A DNA stretch of 64,000 nucleotides from the NCBI RefSeq assembly GCF_002933875.1, contig NZ_BFAV01000157.1, positions 1 to 64,000 of the forward strand, given 5' to 3'. The stretch is from Desulfocucumis palustris (GTDB lineage: Bacteria; Bacillota; Desulfotomaculia; Desulfotomaculales; Desulfocucumaceae). Shown piece after piece: positions 6,946 through 16,203 of this stretch. Below the pieces are notes generated by a model, which saw only the letters and a list, made by a program, of their open reading frames with translations, searched no databases and was not told where the DNA came from. A program made the translations under genes and the position numbers. Position 1 is the first letter of the stretch. Every line of letters starts with the position of its first letter.

Positions 6946-8784
6946 TCAACTGACCAGGAATGCTTCCTCCGGGCATTCCAGGGCGGACTTGTCGGCGCTT
7001 TTTATTACTTGCGCCTGCATATAAACATTGGGCAGTATATTATTGACAAAATATCTGGCGGCGGCTATTTTGCCGGAATAGTACGCATAATCATGATGGC
7101 CCGGGTCAATTGCATTAATCTTTTCAGTGGCCACCAGCGCCTGCTCCAGGATGGATTCCGCGGCAAACAGCTGGGCGCAGCAAATAAGCACCCTGGGGGC
7201 ATAAAGCGGTATCAGCCGGGCTTTTTCCGCCATTGAGCCGTAGAATGAGGCGTACAGGTCCCTGATTTCCAGCACGCAGTTATAGGCTTTTTCCATGTTG
7301 TTGATTTCGATGCCGAAGCCTTCCCGGTTTTTATTCTTTTCAATGAACTCTCTTCTGTCTTCCAGCCAGTGGCTAAAAGACGCCCCGCCTTTCATCCTCA
7401 TCTTGCGGCCCACCAGGTCCATGGCGTGAATAAACGACGTGCCTTCCCAGATGGAAAGTATTTTTACATCCCGGGCATACTGGGATACCGGATACTCTTC
7501 GGTGTAACCCACGCCGCCGTATACCTGTATGGCCTGCCCGATCATCTGCCAGGCGGTCTCACTGGAATAGGTTTTGATAAGCGGGGTTAATATCTCCGCC
7601 AGTCCCTGGCATCTGGCGGACTTCTCCCGGTCGCCGCCGTGCTCGGCTATGTCCAGGTAATAAAATCCTTTAAAAATCATGGCCCTTATGGCTTCCACCT
7701 GGGCCTTCATTTCGATAAGCATTCTTTTTACGTCTTCGTGTTTAATAATAGGTACCCGGCCCTCTTTGGGATTGGTGAAGGGCCTTCCCTGAATGCGCTC
7801 CGAGGCATACCGGGCGGCGTAGTAATAAGCCGCCGCCATCTGGGCCAGGGCGTTATGGCCGGTCCCAATGCGGGATTCGTTCATCATGTGAAACATCATG
7901 GCCAGCCCCTTGGATGCCCCTTCACCGTCCGGCTGGCTGCCCACCAGGATGCCCCGGCAATTGTCGTTTTCGCCAAAACTCAGCATGGCTGTGGCGGACG
8001 CTCTCAGCCCCATCTTGTGTTCAACCCCTATGCAGGTGACATCATTGGGCTCGCCAAGGCTGCCGTCTTCATTTACCCAGACCTTGGGAACTATATACAG
8101 GCCCAGCCCCTTTGATCCCGGGGCCCCGCCCTCGGGGCGGGCCAAAACCATGTGAATTATATTTTCGCTTAAGTCCACCTCGCCGCCGGTGATAAACATC
8201 TTGGTGCCCTTAATTTTATAAATCCCCGGGTCGCCGGTGGGATAAGCCCTGGTGGCGGCGTCACCCACGTCGGAACCGGCATTGGGCTCCGTTAGGCACA
8301 TGGTGCCGCTCCAATTGCCGTTTAGCATGTTCTCCACGAACATTTCCCTGTCTCTGTCTGTGCCGAACCGGTAAATGAGGTTGGCAGCCCCGGTGGTCAG
8401 TTTTATATAGGACATCAATGCCGGTGACGCGGCAATAAGCATTTCGTTATATGCCCTGTACAGGGTCAGGGGCATAATGGTTTCCGAGCCCAGGGACTCG
8501 TTGGCGGAGCCCCACCCGTTTTCCTGCAGGAACCGGTATGCCTTAACATATTCCGGGGGAACTTCAACTTTGCCCCGGTCAAATTTAACCCCGATATGAT
8601 CTCCTTCTTTATTTATTGGAGACACCACTTCTTTGGCCAGTTTATATACCTCATTTAATATAAAATCCACATCATCCATGCCATAATTATCTTTAAATTT
8701 ATCAAGACCAAACACTTCTTCCATATCAAGCCATTCATTTAAAATAAATTTCAAATCCCTGATATCATACGCAAATTCCGCCAT
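6946..8784 (-). CDS. Acyl-CoA dehydrogenase, long form with C-terminal extension
   Basis: A 612-residue acyl-CoA dehydrogenase, about 220 residues longer than the short-chain enzymes. The catalytic core contains MCLTEPNAGSDVGD, GLRASATAMLSFGENDN and the base in SIWEGTSFIHAMDLVGR. The extra C-terminal helical domain (about residue 460 onward) is typical of the dehydrogenases sometimes annotated FadE-like. Electrons would go to ETF. It is the first gene of the beta-oxidation operon and lies about 190 bp downstream of a perfect sigma-54 promoter, so it is probably induced together with the following genes. Only a weak purine-rich site precedes the ATG. The chain-length preference is unknown; the long form often handles longer or aromatic acyl groups. 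Confidence 0.92.
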   Translation of the reverse strand: MAEFAYDIRDLKFILNEWLDMEEVFGLDKFKDNYGMDDVDFILNEVYKLAKEVVSPINKEGDHIGVKFDRGKVEVPPEYVKAYRFLQENGWGSANESLGSETIMPLTLYRAYNEMLIAASPALMSYIKLTTGAANLIYRFGTDRDREMFVENMLNGNWSGTMCLTEPNAGSDVGDAATRAYPTGDPGIYKIKGTKMFITGGEVDLSENIIHMVLARPEGGAPGSKGLGLYIVPKVWVNEDGSLGEPNDVTCIGVEHKMGLRASATAMLSFGENDNCRGILVGSQPDGEGASKGLAMMFHMMNESRIGTGHNALAQMAAAYYYAARYASERIQGRPFTNPKEGRVPIIKHEDVKRMLIEMKAQVEAIRAMIFKGFYYLDIAEHGGDREKSARCQGLAEILTPLIKTYSSETAWQMIGQAIQVYGGVGYTEEYPVSQYARDVKILSIWEGTSFIHAMDLVGRKMRMKGGASFSHWLEDRREFIEKNKNREGFGIEINNMEKAYNCVLEIRDLYASFYGSMAEKARLIPLYAPRVLICCAQLFAAESILEQALVATEKINAIDPGHHDYAYYSGKIAAARYFVNNILPNVYMQAQVIKSADKSALECPEEAFLVS

Positions 8785-8973
8785 TTACTAAACTTCCCCC
8801 CCCTAAAATGATGCAATCCGGTTTTAATAGTGTTATTTTAAAAATAATTTTTAACCACTTTATGGATCCCAATATCCATCCCGTATTATACCCGACATCA
8901 CCCCCAACGGAATTACCGACAATTCCTTATTAATCCGCCCAATAGTAAAATCTTTATGCCTCTAAGCTTTTAG

Positions 8974-8989
8974 AGCAAATAATATGCCA
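8974..8989 (-). promoter_or_regulatory. Sigma-54 promoter of the beta-oxidation operon
   Basis: The minus strand reads TGGCATATTATTTGCT, a full match to the sigma-54 consensus TGGCAYRNNNNTTGCW, with the -24 GG and -12 GC at the right spacing. It lies about 190 bp upstream of the acyl-CoA dehydrogenase start. The nearby enhancer-binding protein gene at 12732 and a second near-identical promoter at 12616 support the call. Confidence 0.85.
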
Positions 8990-9106
8990 TTGTTATCAAA
9001 GTTTAATGAATATGTAAAAAAGTGCGAAAACACTAACAAATACTGCTCACCCCAAGATAGAAAAAATCAAATCATTTTGGGCTGGTTCCAAAACAGGTTG
9101 CATTCT

Positions 9107-9122
9107 GGAACCCGGCGGTTAC
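9107..9122. promoter_or_regulatory. Candidate upstream activator site A (inverted repeat)
   Basis: GGAACC-N4-GGTTAC is an imperfect inverted repeat about 126 bp upstream of the -24 element of the 8974 promoter. It resembles the perfect GTAACC-N5-GGTTAC repeat upstream of the second sigma-54 promoter. The position is normal for an enhancer of a sigma-54 activator. The assignment is inference. Confidence 0.45.
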
Positions 9123-9255
9123 TGAATAAAACCATATGAATTATAATCCCGCAATACGAAACCAGATGCTGAACCGCACAGGCGGCAGGAGAGGCGCCAA
9201 AAGAATTGACCTGGTCTTACAGGCTGTTTCGAGATAAATATCCGCCACGGCACGC

Positions 9256-9283
9256 AAAAAGGACCATCATCTTGTGATGGTCC
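9256..9283 (-). terminator. Rho-independent terminator of the TRAP transporter operon
   Basis: A perfect 9-bp stem, GGACCATCA/TGATGGTCC, with a 5-base loop is followed on the minus strand by TTTTT. It lies 28 bp beyond the stop codon of the permease gene. Confidence 0.85.
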
Positions 9284-9310
9284 CTTAAGAAATCATATAT
9301 TGTCCATTTT

Positions 9311-11257
9311 TTATTTCGCCGCCGCATCCCGGCCACGGTTCAACCTATTTTTAATCTCCGAGAATACGCCGTTTCTCATTAATACAATCAACATCAGCGC
9401 AAATCCTATATAGTCCAGCACGCCGAAGGGAAGCAGCAGGCATAAGCCCGAGGCCAGGGCCATCCATCTGTCCAGAGTTCCCAGGGACCTGGTCAGGTAA
9501 CCGCTGATGCCCGCGGCGAAAATTACCAATCCCGGAATAACAAACACAATAAATCTAAATAGTTCATATAAATTCAGGTATTGTGGTATCAGCAGGTAAG
9601 CGGGGGCGTAGGCAAAAATAAAAGGTATTATGTATGTCATTATGCCCAGCCTGCAGGCCACCAGCCCCGTCTTCATGGGATCCTCGCCGGCTATCTGGGC
9701 TCCGGCATAGGAGGCGAAGGCCACGGGCGGTGTAATTGAATACAATGTGGCGTAATAAAAGCAGAAAATGTGCGCCACTTCAGGAATAACGCCAAGTTTG
9801 ATAAGCGCCGGGCCAAATATGGCGATACCGGTGATATAGGCCGGTATGGAAGGCATTCCCATACTCATAATCAAAATGGCTAGGGCGGACAGGACCAGAG
9901 CCAGGAGCAAGCTGGACTGTCCAAAGGCTATAACCATATTGGCGAATTTCAGGTTCAGGCCGGTTTCCACCAGGAACCCGGTTATAATCCCGGCCGCTGC
10001 GCAGGCCATGGCGATATATACCGAGGTTCTTCCCGTCTTTGCCAAAATAACGTATAAAGATTTTATATTCAACCGATCGTTTTTCCTTATAAAGCCCAGT
10101 ATTAACGCAACCACACAGGCATAAAACGCGGCCAGTCCAACGGGATAGAATTTAACCAGGAAGTATAGCAAAACAGCCATTGTAATTAAAAATATATAGA
10201 ACCCGTTAATCATTATATCTTTATAAGATACGGTGGGAATCGGCATAGCCTTTATGCCCAGCCTTTTTGTCTCCAGCTGAATGGTCAGGAAAAACACGGC
10301 ATAGAATAGCAGCGCCGGCAGCAATGTGTACTGGCAAACCTTAATGTAGGGAACACCCATATACTGGGCCACGATAAAAGCCGCCACACCCAGCATGGGG
10401 GGCATCAACTGGGCCGCCGTTCCCACCACCGCCGCTATTGCCCCGGCTGTGCGGGGAGGATAACCCACTTTCACCATTTCAGGAATGGTGGGATACCCTA
10501 TGAGGTAAGTGGTGGACATGGGCATCCCGCTGGCCATGCCCACCATGGTACCGGCAACAATGGAGGTTTTGGCCGGCGCGCCTGGGGATTTCCCAAACAG
10601 CCTGTTGGCAAAATCCAGAAATGACCTTAAAACTCCCATCTGCTCCAGTATCACCCCGTAGAATATAAAGGGAAACGCCAGGGTGATTACAATCCAGAGG
10701 GGACTGCTGAATATTCCCTTTGAGGTAAGGTACATGGTGTCAATTACCCAGTCGAATGTAAAACCAGCATGACCGAAGGGCGGGGGCAGAACCTTGCCAA
10801 AGGTTACATAGGCGAACAGCAACAGCGCGATAAGCGCCATGGGCATACCGATGGCCCTGCGGGTGGCCTCCAGCACAGTGATAATGGCGACAACACCTGC
10901 AACATACTCCACCGTGGTAAGGGGAGTTATATATTCAACCCTGGTCAGTAAATAATCGGAATTGATTATCAGATAGCCTATTGATGCGGCGGACAATATT
11001 GCCAGTGCCACGTCAAATATATTTATCCCGGTCATAAACCGGCTTTTGCCGCCGGGATATATAATAAATGTAAGGGGCAAGGCGAAAAACAGAAAAATAG
11101 CCAGGGATAATGAATACCCCATTACAGGTCCCAGAACAACTATTTGCAGTACGAACAGTGATAATGCCGCCCCAAAAAAATCTATTATTTTTCCGGCCTT
11201 GCCTTCCAGATTTCTACTCACTTGCAACAACCCTCCCCTTTCAAGGCTGACTCTCAT
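9311..11257 (-). CDS. TRAP transporter fused permease, TAXI type
   Basis: A 648-residue, very hydrophobic inner-membrane protein of the fused DctQM type, in which the small and large TRAP membrane subunits form one chain. Conserved loops include GMASGMPMSTTYLIGYPTIPEM, split here as GMASGMPMS and TYLIGYPTIPEM, and GMPSIPAYITGIAIFGPALI in the second half. The SYAGAQIAGEDPMKTGL loop near the end is typical. It would carry a small organic acid into the cell with a sodium or proton gradient, using the binding protein encoded just upstream. The gene lies downstream of a sigma-54 promoter and next to the beta-oxidation operon, so a fatty, dicarboxylic or aromatic acid is a reasonable but unproven substrate. 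Confidence 0.92.
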   Translation of the reverse strand: MRVSLERGGLLQVSRNLEGKAGKIIDFFGAALSLFVLQIVVLGPVMGYSLSLAIFLFFALPLTFIIYPGGKSRFMTGINIFDVALAILSAASIGYLIINSDYLLTRVEYITPLTTVEYVAGVVAIITVLEATRRAIGMPMALIALLLFAYVTFGKVLPPPFGHAGFTFDWVIDTMYLTSKGIFSSPLWIVITLAFPFIFYGVILEQMGVLRSFLDFANRLFGKSPGAPAKTSIVAGTMVGMASGMPMSTTYLIGYPTIPEMVKVGYPPRTAGAIAAVVGTAAQLMPPMLGVAAFIVAQYMGVPYIKVCQYTLLPALLFYAVFFLTIQLETKRLGIKAMPIPTVSYKDIMINGFYIFLITMAVLLYFLVKFYPVGLAAFYACVVALILGFIRKNDRLNIKSLYVILAKTGRTSVYIAMACAAAGIITGFLVETGLNLKFANMVIAFGQSSLLLALVLSALAILIMSMGMPSIPAYITGIAIFGPALIKLGVIPEVAHIFCFYYATLYSITPPVAFASYAGAQIAGEDPMKTGLVACRLGIMTYIIPFIFAYAPAYLLIPQYLNLYELFRFIVFVIPGLVIFAAGISGYLTRSLGTLDRWMALASGLCLLLPFGVLDYIGFALMLIVLMRNGVFSEIKNRLNRGRDAAAK

Positions 11258-11306
11258 AAAAATCCTGCAACCGGGTTAATATTCCGGCTTAAAGGAAACT
11301 AAAAGA

Positions 11307-11368
11307 CCTCCTGCCCGGCGGGTAAAGTATGTATGCTTATACTGCGCAAAGAAAAACCGGGCAGGAGG
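11307..11368 (-). terminator. Intercistronic hairpin between binding protein and permease
   Basis: A perfect 12-bp stem (CCTCCTGCCCGG with CCGGGCAGGAGG) encloses about 38 bases and is followed on the minus strand by TCTTTTAG. It lies between the solute-binding protein gene and the permease gene. Such hairpins commonly cause partial termination or protect the upstream mRNA, so that more binding protein than permease is made. Confidence 0.65.
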
Positions 11369-11407
11369 CCAAACAACAAAAAACATGCGTTTAGCTCGAA
11401 AGCTTAT

Positions 11408-12454
11408 TTAGATTGCGCCCTTTTCTTTAAAATATTTCTCGGCTGCCGGGTGAAGCGGAAGCTGCGAGCCGCTGCCATACAGCCTGATCAATTCCTTGGC
11501 GGTAAAACCGTTGAATTCACTGTTGCCCACCTGAGCCATGGAATCCATATTCTTTAACATGGAATCCAATATTTTGGCAACGGTTTCGTCGGGCATATCG
11601 GCTTTAACCACCCAGGTGGTAATGTCGGCCAGCACCTTGGTATCTTCCGTAACACTTTTGTGCATGCCCTTGGGGATTGTTGCCACCACCAGGGGAAGTT
11701 CGGAGGTAACCTTGTTTATAACATCATCACCGATGGCCAGTATTCTGAATTCCCTCTGGGATTCCAGTTCGGCCAGGGCAGCGGATTGGGCATTCACCGC
11801 CATGGTATAGGCTATAACGTCAGCCTGCCCCTTGGCCAGAATGTCGCAGGCCTCCTGGTACTTGCCCACGAAATCAACTTTTCCGCCGGCTTTTTGAATA
11901 CTATCATAGGTTATGCCGGCAGCCTCCAGCATTTTCTCGGGAACGTACCTTGCCGTAAAACCAACCGGATAAGTTACATATTTGATTGGCTTGTCCTTTA
12001 GATCAGCTATTGTTTTATAAGGCGACTCCGCGCTGACCAGCAGGGCATAGCCCGCGGTGGTGGTATTGCAGAGAGTCCGGACATTTTTAACCGGCTCTTT
12101 AAAATATTCCTTATCTCCTACTTTAGCCACCACTTTACCTTCCACCATGGCCGGCATGTACGAAGAAAAGGTTAATCCCATATCCGCGCTTCCATTTTCA
12201 ATTTGAATTACATTGCTTACAGCGGAACCCGACAATACATCAACAGTAATGCCTTCTTTGGCGGCAATCCCGGAAAAAGCCGAAGCCTGGGAGTACCAGG
12301 TTGTCCCGGTGGGACCGGACAGGAATTTAATGTTCTGAAGCTGGGTAGGCGCAGCGCCTGTTTCTTTCTCTTCATTGCCCTGGCTGCCGCACCCGGCCAA
12401 GCTCACTAAAGCCAAAAGAGCTGCCAGAACCAACGCCATAATCTTCTTATTCAT
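11408..12454 (-). CDS. TAXI family TRAP transporter solute-binding lipoprotein
   Basis: A 348-residue extracytoplasmic binding protein. Residues 1-22 form a lipoprotein signal peptide with lipobox SLAGC, so it should be anchored to the outer face of the membrane. The mature part has the TAXI-family opening FLSGPTGTTWYSQASAF and the GSAVSNVIQIENGSADMGLT segment. The C-terminal end LHPAAEKYFKEKGAI is typical of the family. It delivers substrate to the fused permease encoded next. The ATG follows GTGAGG, and a sigma-54 promoter lies 160 bp upstream. The ligand is unknown. A second TAXI protein at 47130 is a separate, clearly diverged system. Confidence 0.93.
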   Translation of the reverse strand: MNKKIMALVLAALLALVSLAGCGSQGNEEKETGAAPTQLQNIKFLSGPTGTTWYSQASAFSGIAAKEGITVDVLSGSAVSNVIQIENGSADMGLTFSSYMPAMVEGKVVAKVGDKEYFKEPVKNVRTLCNTTTAGYALLVSAESPYKTIADLKDKPIKYVTYPVGFTARYVPEKMLEAAGITYDSIQKAGGKVDFVGKYQEACDILAKGQADVIAYTMAVNAQSAALAELESQREFRILAIGDDVINKVTSELPLVVATIPKGMHKSVTEDTKVLADITTWVVKADMPDETVAKILDSMLKNMDSMAQVGNSEFNGFTAKELIRLYGSGSQLPLHPAAEKYFKEKGAI

Positions 12455-12615
12455 TCTTATACCTCACTCTCCGATATACATTGCCTAATTAAAAAATAAA
12501 ACTTTAACACATCCACCTTCTATCCCACTAAAACCCATTTTTTATGCTAAAACATGAACACCCCCTTGCAAAACTAAAGATAATCCTAATATTGATAATG
12601 GCTAATTTAATAAAG

Positions 12616-12631
12616 AGCAAATAACATGCCA
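12616..12631 (-). promoter_or_regulatory. Sigma-54 promoter of the TAXI-TRAP operon
   Basis: The minus strand reads TGGCATGTTATTTGCT, again a full consensus match. It differs at one position from the promoter at 8974. It lies about 160 bp before the binding-protein start and just downstream of the sigma-54 activator gene. Confidence 0.85.
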
Positions 12632-12714
12632 TTCTTTTTAAAAATATATATTATTGAAAACACTCAGAAAATTTAATGCCGATAAAAATTATATGCATAA
12701 ACATCTTTCATTTT

Positions 12715-12731
12715 GTAACCCCCGGGGTTAC
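12715..12731. promoter_or_regulatory. Candidate upstream activator site B (perfect inverted repeat)
   Basis: GTAACCCC-C-GGGGTTAC is a perfect 8-bp inverted repeat that abuts the stop codon of the activator gene. It lies about 93 bp upstream of the -24 element at 12616-12631. No T-run follows on the minus strand, so an enhancer site is more likely than a terminator. Confidence 0.5.
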
Positions 12732-14660
12732 CTATCGAAACATTGCCGTTTCATCATTGTCCTTAACCTTCCGCCACAATGTGGTCCTGCTGGTACCCAA
12801 CATTTTCGATATTTCTTTAATACTGACCCCGGTGGTCAGCAGATAATCGATAATTTCCCTTTCCATATCCTCCAGCTTGCCTATTTTCAAAGTTATGGTA
12901 TTTTCATCACTGGTTGTGACACTAAATGATTTCCTTATTTTTTCATTAATCAATCTATTTATTAAATCTTCAGGGGTTTGATTTTTCTCAATCAAAAGAA
13001 CGTATTTTTGGAAGATATTTTGCAGCTCCCTTATATTGCCCGGCCAATCATATTTTATTAATTTCTCCAATGCCGCCTTGGTTAAACCGGGCACTTCCTT
13101 TCTTTCCTCCACACTGAACTGGTTTATAAAATAATTGGCCAGCAAAACGATATCTTCTTTTCTCTCCCGCAGGGGAGGAATATCCAGATTCAGCACTTCC
13201 AGACGGTGATACAAATCATCACGGAATTTACCCTGTTTTAGCGCCTGTATGAGATCAAAATTAGTGGCTGCAATTATTCTCACATCCACCGGGATAACCC
13301 TGTCGCTGCCCAGTCTCATAATCTCCCTTTCCTGCAATATGCGCAGCAGGCGGGCTTGAACCGGTAAGGTCATTTCCCCAATTTCATCTAAAAAAATGGT
13401 CCCACCGTGAGCCATTTCAAATAACCCGCTTTTACCGCCTTTTTTGGCGCCGGTAAACGCTCCCTCTTCATAACCGAACAGTTCGCTTTCCAGCAGGTTC
13501 TCCGGCAGCGCCGCGCAGTTTACAGCCACAAAAGGCCCTTTGCATCTTTCACTTTCATTATGTATGCTCTGGGCAAACAATTCTTTTCCCGTGCCGGTTT
13601 CACCGTATATCAGCACCGTGGCGGTGGCGGCGGCAAATTTCTTTGCCCTCCCGATGGTTTCCACAAGCTGGCGGCTGGCTCCGACAAAATCATCAAATGT
13701 ATGTTTTGCAACCAGCCCCTTTTTAAATAACTGGCGGCGGATATTTTGCTCCAATATCTGGATCCTGTCGGCGCTTTGAAAATTTATCACCAGGCCTTTT
13801 TCTTTGTTTTTAATATTGATTGGCATACTGTTAACCAGGAATTGCTTTTTACCCACTTCTTTAACCACTTCATTCATTTGATTGCCGTTGCTGAACAATG
13901 GGCCCAAAAAGGATGATTCCCGGAGCTCGTCCACACAGTGTCCCAATATTCTGCCGGCATCCGCGTCCAAAAGCTTTTCCGCGGAAGGATTCATAAAAGA
14001 TACGCGCTTTCTTTCATCAAGTATTAAAATACCGTCATTGGTTAATTCAAGCACCGACTTAAACCTCTGGGAACGTTCCTGATCCCGGCGCACACCCTGA
14101 ACCATTTCCAAGGCCTGTTTTATGGAACCGTATATGGCATCATAGCCGGACTGCACAAGAACAGCGTTGATTCCGGACTTTTTCGCCATTTCATATATGC
14201 ATAGACCCGTGCTCACAATAACATCCGCATTGGAGCCCAACATTTTTCCGGCCTGCTCTTCCATTTCGTATATATTGCCATAGGGGTAACACTCCACATC
14301 TATACCCAGTATGCCGGTAATGGTATCGAATTCCGGACTGAAATCCTGGGTGCGGTGCCCCAGAAAAGCTATTCTCCGGCCCATGCTTTTAGCGGTATTA
14401 AGGGCCTGAAGGATGTCAAAGGAAGTAATCTCTATCAATACCACCGGCAGGGAAATGGCTTTTTTTATTTTTCTTCCGGTAACCCCCCGGCTTATTACAA
14501 TATCCGCGCCCTGGCGCTCAAACTGGTAGGCATACGTAACCCCTTTCTCCAATATGCCTTCCCGGATTTCCAAATCCAATCCCATCTCCCGGGCAAGCTT
14601 TTGTATTAATCCGGAAAGCTCGGGATAAGTTGAAACCACTCCAATTTTCACATCATCCAT
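12732..14660 (-). CDS. Sigma-54-dependent activator with PrpR_N sensor, PAS, AAA+ and Fis-type HTH
   Basis: A 642-residue enhancer-binding protein. Residues 1-180 match the PrpR N-terminal sensor type. A PAS domain follows at about 195-310. The AAA+ domain carries Walker A GETGTGKE, the sigma-54 contact loop GAFTGA and Walker B GGTIFLDEIGE. A Fis-type helix-turn-helix (SIKEISKMLGTSRTTLWRKV) ends the protein. In PrpR proteins the N-terminal domain binds a pathway intermediate and relieves repression of the ATPase. Two perfect sigma-54 promoters nearby, before the transporter and the beta-oxidation operon, are its probable targets. The inducer is not known; an acid or acyl-CoA of this pathway is likely. 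AAGGGGG and AAAGG lie before the ATG. The PAS domain may add a redox or second-ligand input. Confidence 0.92.
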   Translation of the reverse strand: MDDVKIGVVSTYPELSGLIQKLAREMGLDLEIREGILEKGVTYAYQFERQGADIVISRGVTGRKIKKAISLPVVLIEITSFDILQALNTAKSMGRRIAFLGHRTQDFSPEFDTITGILGIDVECYPYGNIYEMEEQAGKMLGSNADVIVSTGLCIYEMAKKSGINAVLVQSGYDAIYGSIKQALEMVQGVRRDQERSQRFKSVLELTNDGILILDERKRVSFMNPSAEKLLDADAGRILGHCVDELRESSFLGPLFSNGNQMNEVVKEVGKKQFLVNSMPINIKNKEKGLVINFQSADRIQILEQNIRRQLFKKGLVAKHTFDDFVGASRQLVETIGRAKKFAAATATVLIYGETGTGKELFAQSIHNESERCKGPFVAVNCAALPENLLESELFGYEEGAFTGAKKGGKSGLFEMAHGGTIFLDEIGEMTLPVQARLLRILQEREIMRLGSDRVIPVDVRIIAATNFDLIQALKQGKFRDDLYHRLEVLNLDIPPLRERKEDIVLLANYFINQFSVEERKEVPGLTKAALEKLIKYDWPGNIRELQNIFQKYVLLIEKNQTPEDLINRLINEKIRKSFSVTTSDENTITLKIGKLEDMEREIIDYLLTTGVSIKEISKMLGTSRTTLWRKVKDNDETAMFR

Positions 14661-15018
14661 ACCTTTGTGCCCCCTTAATGAAAATTGTGATTATGGAACA
14701 TTTTTCATAAAAAATTTATAAATTTTTATTTTTTTGAAATTTCTTTTAAGTGTACCATTTTAACCAGATTTTTCGCCATATTTTTTAACTCTAATTTTTC
14801 TCTTTTAAGAAATCCTTTATCAAAGAAGCCGGTCTTTTACACCTTCCCGGCCATTATATTCACATTATTTACCTGATCGGTTAAGAACTTAAAGACTCAT
14901 GTTAATGTCAAAAGCAGGGGAACCCCCTGTTATAGCTTTCACAAACCTCGCCGGGCAGTTTTGCCCCGGATACAGTTTGAAGTAAACTGTTGCCAAAACA
15001 GTATAATATCCCCTTACA
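14661..15018. other. Intergenic region with two small hairpins
   Basis: I see no gene in these 358 bases. The right part has two inverted repeats on the exit side of the chemoreceptor-like gene: ACAGTTT/AAACTGT at 14972-14990, and CCGGG-type arms at 14951-14969. They could form a weak terminator for that gene, but there is no clear T-run. The AT-rich left part should hold the promoter of the activator gene. Confidence 0.4.
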
Positions 15019-15975
15019 TTAACTTAATTCATAATCCTTCGCCTCTTCATTCAATATTCCGGTGGTTTCCTGTATACTTCTCAGGCTGCCGTCAATCTCC
15101 TCAATGGAGGAAACCTGCTCCTCCGACACGGCCAATATCTCTTCGGAATTTTTCTCCAGCAGGCTGGTTTTCTCCTGAATACTGCTTAACTTCAGCTTTA
15201 TTTCATTTAAAGAACCGGAGGTTCTGGAGGCCAATTTTCGAATTTCTTCCGCAACCACATTGAATCCTTTGCCCATATCGCCGGCCCGGGCCGCCTCTAT
15301 GGCGGCATTCAGCCCCAGCAGGTGAGTCTGCCGGGTTATTTCCTCTATCAACTCTAAAACCCCATCCATATTTTTGGCCTCCTGGCATATAACACCGGAA
15401 TTCCTGGCCAGCTGGCCCGCCTCAGCCGCCAGTTGCTGTGACGCCGCCACGATATTGGCGGTATTTCCGGATATGATCTCAACGGCTTCGTTAAGCTCGG
15501 ACGACATCTTTGAAAATTTCTCCTGTTTTACGGCCAGGCTGATGGTAACCATGGAGCCGATAACAGCTCCGGAGGAATTCTTTATGGGAATTGCCGTGGC
15601 TATATAAGGTTGCCCGTAAATGGAAGAAGGCACCAGCACAACAACCCTTTGAGCGGTTTTCATGGCCTTATCGGTGGAACTCCCCGGCTTGACAGGGTCG
15701 CCGGGCTTAACCCCCAGTTTGGATACGGCGCTGGGTATCACAAAGATAAATTTTTCGGTATCGGTAATGGCCCTGCTTACGGTGGAACCGTACAAATCAA
15801 AAAAATAGGGGGCAAATTTGACCAGTTGGTCAAGCAGGGACTGCTCCTCATTTTCCTGGAACTCCGTAACCGGAGCATCCTGCGCCGCCAGGCCGGTTTC
15901 GGAAATTATAGCATCATCATCCATGGGGATATTTTTTGGTTCATTTTTCAGCATCTTCGAGACAACGTTTAACAT
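15019..15975 (-). CDS. Soluble methyl-accepting chemotaxis-like protein
   Basis: A 318-residue protein without a membrane segment. The N-terminal half (to about 165) is a small sensory domain. The region to about 150 resembles the short Cache/PAS-like folds ([20 protein letters not shown], then [20 protein letters not shown]). The second half is a coiled-coil signalling domain with the conserved hairpin tip [20 protein letters not shown]. The chain is short, with few methylation helices, so it could report to a CheA array or to another signalling partner. It stands alone; no chemotaxis genes are nearby. GGGGGAAA precedes the ATG. Confidence 0.85.
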   Translation of the reverse strand: MLNVVSKMLKNEPKNIPMDDDAIISETGLAAQDAPVTEFQENEEQSLLDQLVKFAPYFFDLYGSTVSRAITDTEKFIFVIPSAVSKLGVKPGDPVKPGSSTDKAMKTAQRVVVLVPSSIYGQPYIATAIPIKNSSGAVIGSMVTISLAVKQEKFSKMSSELNEAVEIISGNTANIVAASQQLAAEAGQLARNSGVICQEAKNMDGVLELIEEITRQTHLLGLNAAIEAARAGDMGKGFNVVAEEIRKLASRTSGSLNEIKLKLSSIQEKTSLLEKNSEEILAVSEEQVSSIEEIDGSLRSIQETTGILNEEAKDYELS

Positions 15976-16124
15976 ATTATTTTCCCCCGTTATATAAGCT
16001 GAAAATTTTTATAATTTACAATAATTTAATATGCAAATTAAATGCCTTCTTAAAATTCTTTGTTTTAACCGGCCTGGACCCGGTACAGGTTTCAGAACTA
16101 AACAGCGAATAATTAATTTTGAAA

Positions 16125-16162
16125 CTAGAAAAGCCGGGTAAGCATTTTTGCTTCCCGGCTTT
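16125..16162 (-). terminator. Terminator of the cysteine synthase gene
   Basis: AAGCCGGG and CCCGGCTT form the stem, with an inner AAGC/GCTT extension. TTTTC follows on the minus strand. It lies about 40 bp beyond the stop codon. Confidence 0.8.
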
Positions 16163-16203
16163 GACCTACTCCAAACAACACGGGGTATAAAAAACGATAA
16201 AAA

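Larger units (their letters stand above)
8785..9310. other. Regulatory intergenic region between acyl-CoA dehydrogenase and TRAP permease
   Basis: No credible gene is visible in these 526 bases. The interval carries, from left to right, the leader of the acyl-CoA dehydrogenase operon, the sigma-54 promoter at 8974-8989, an inverted repeat GGTTCCA/TGGAACC at 9084-9112, the candidate activator site at 9107-9122, and the terminator of the upstream transporter operon at 9256-9283. Confidence 0.7.
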
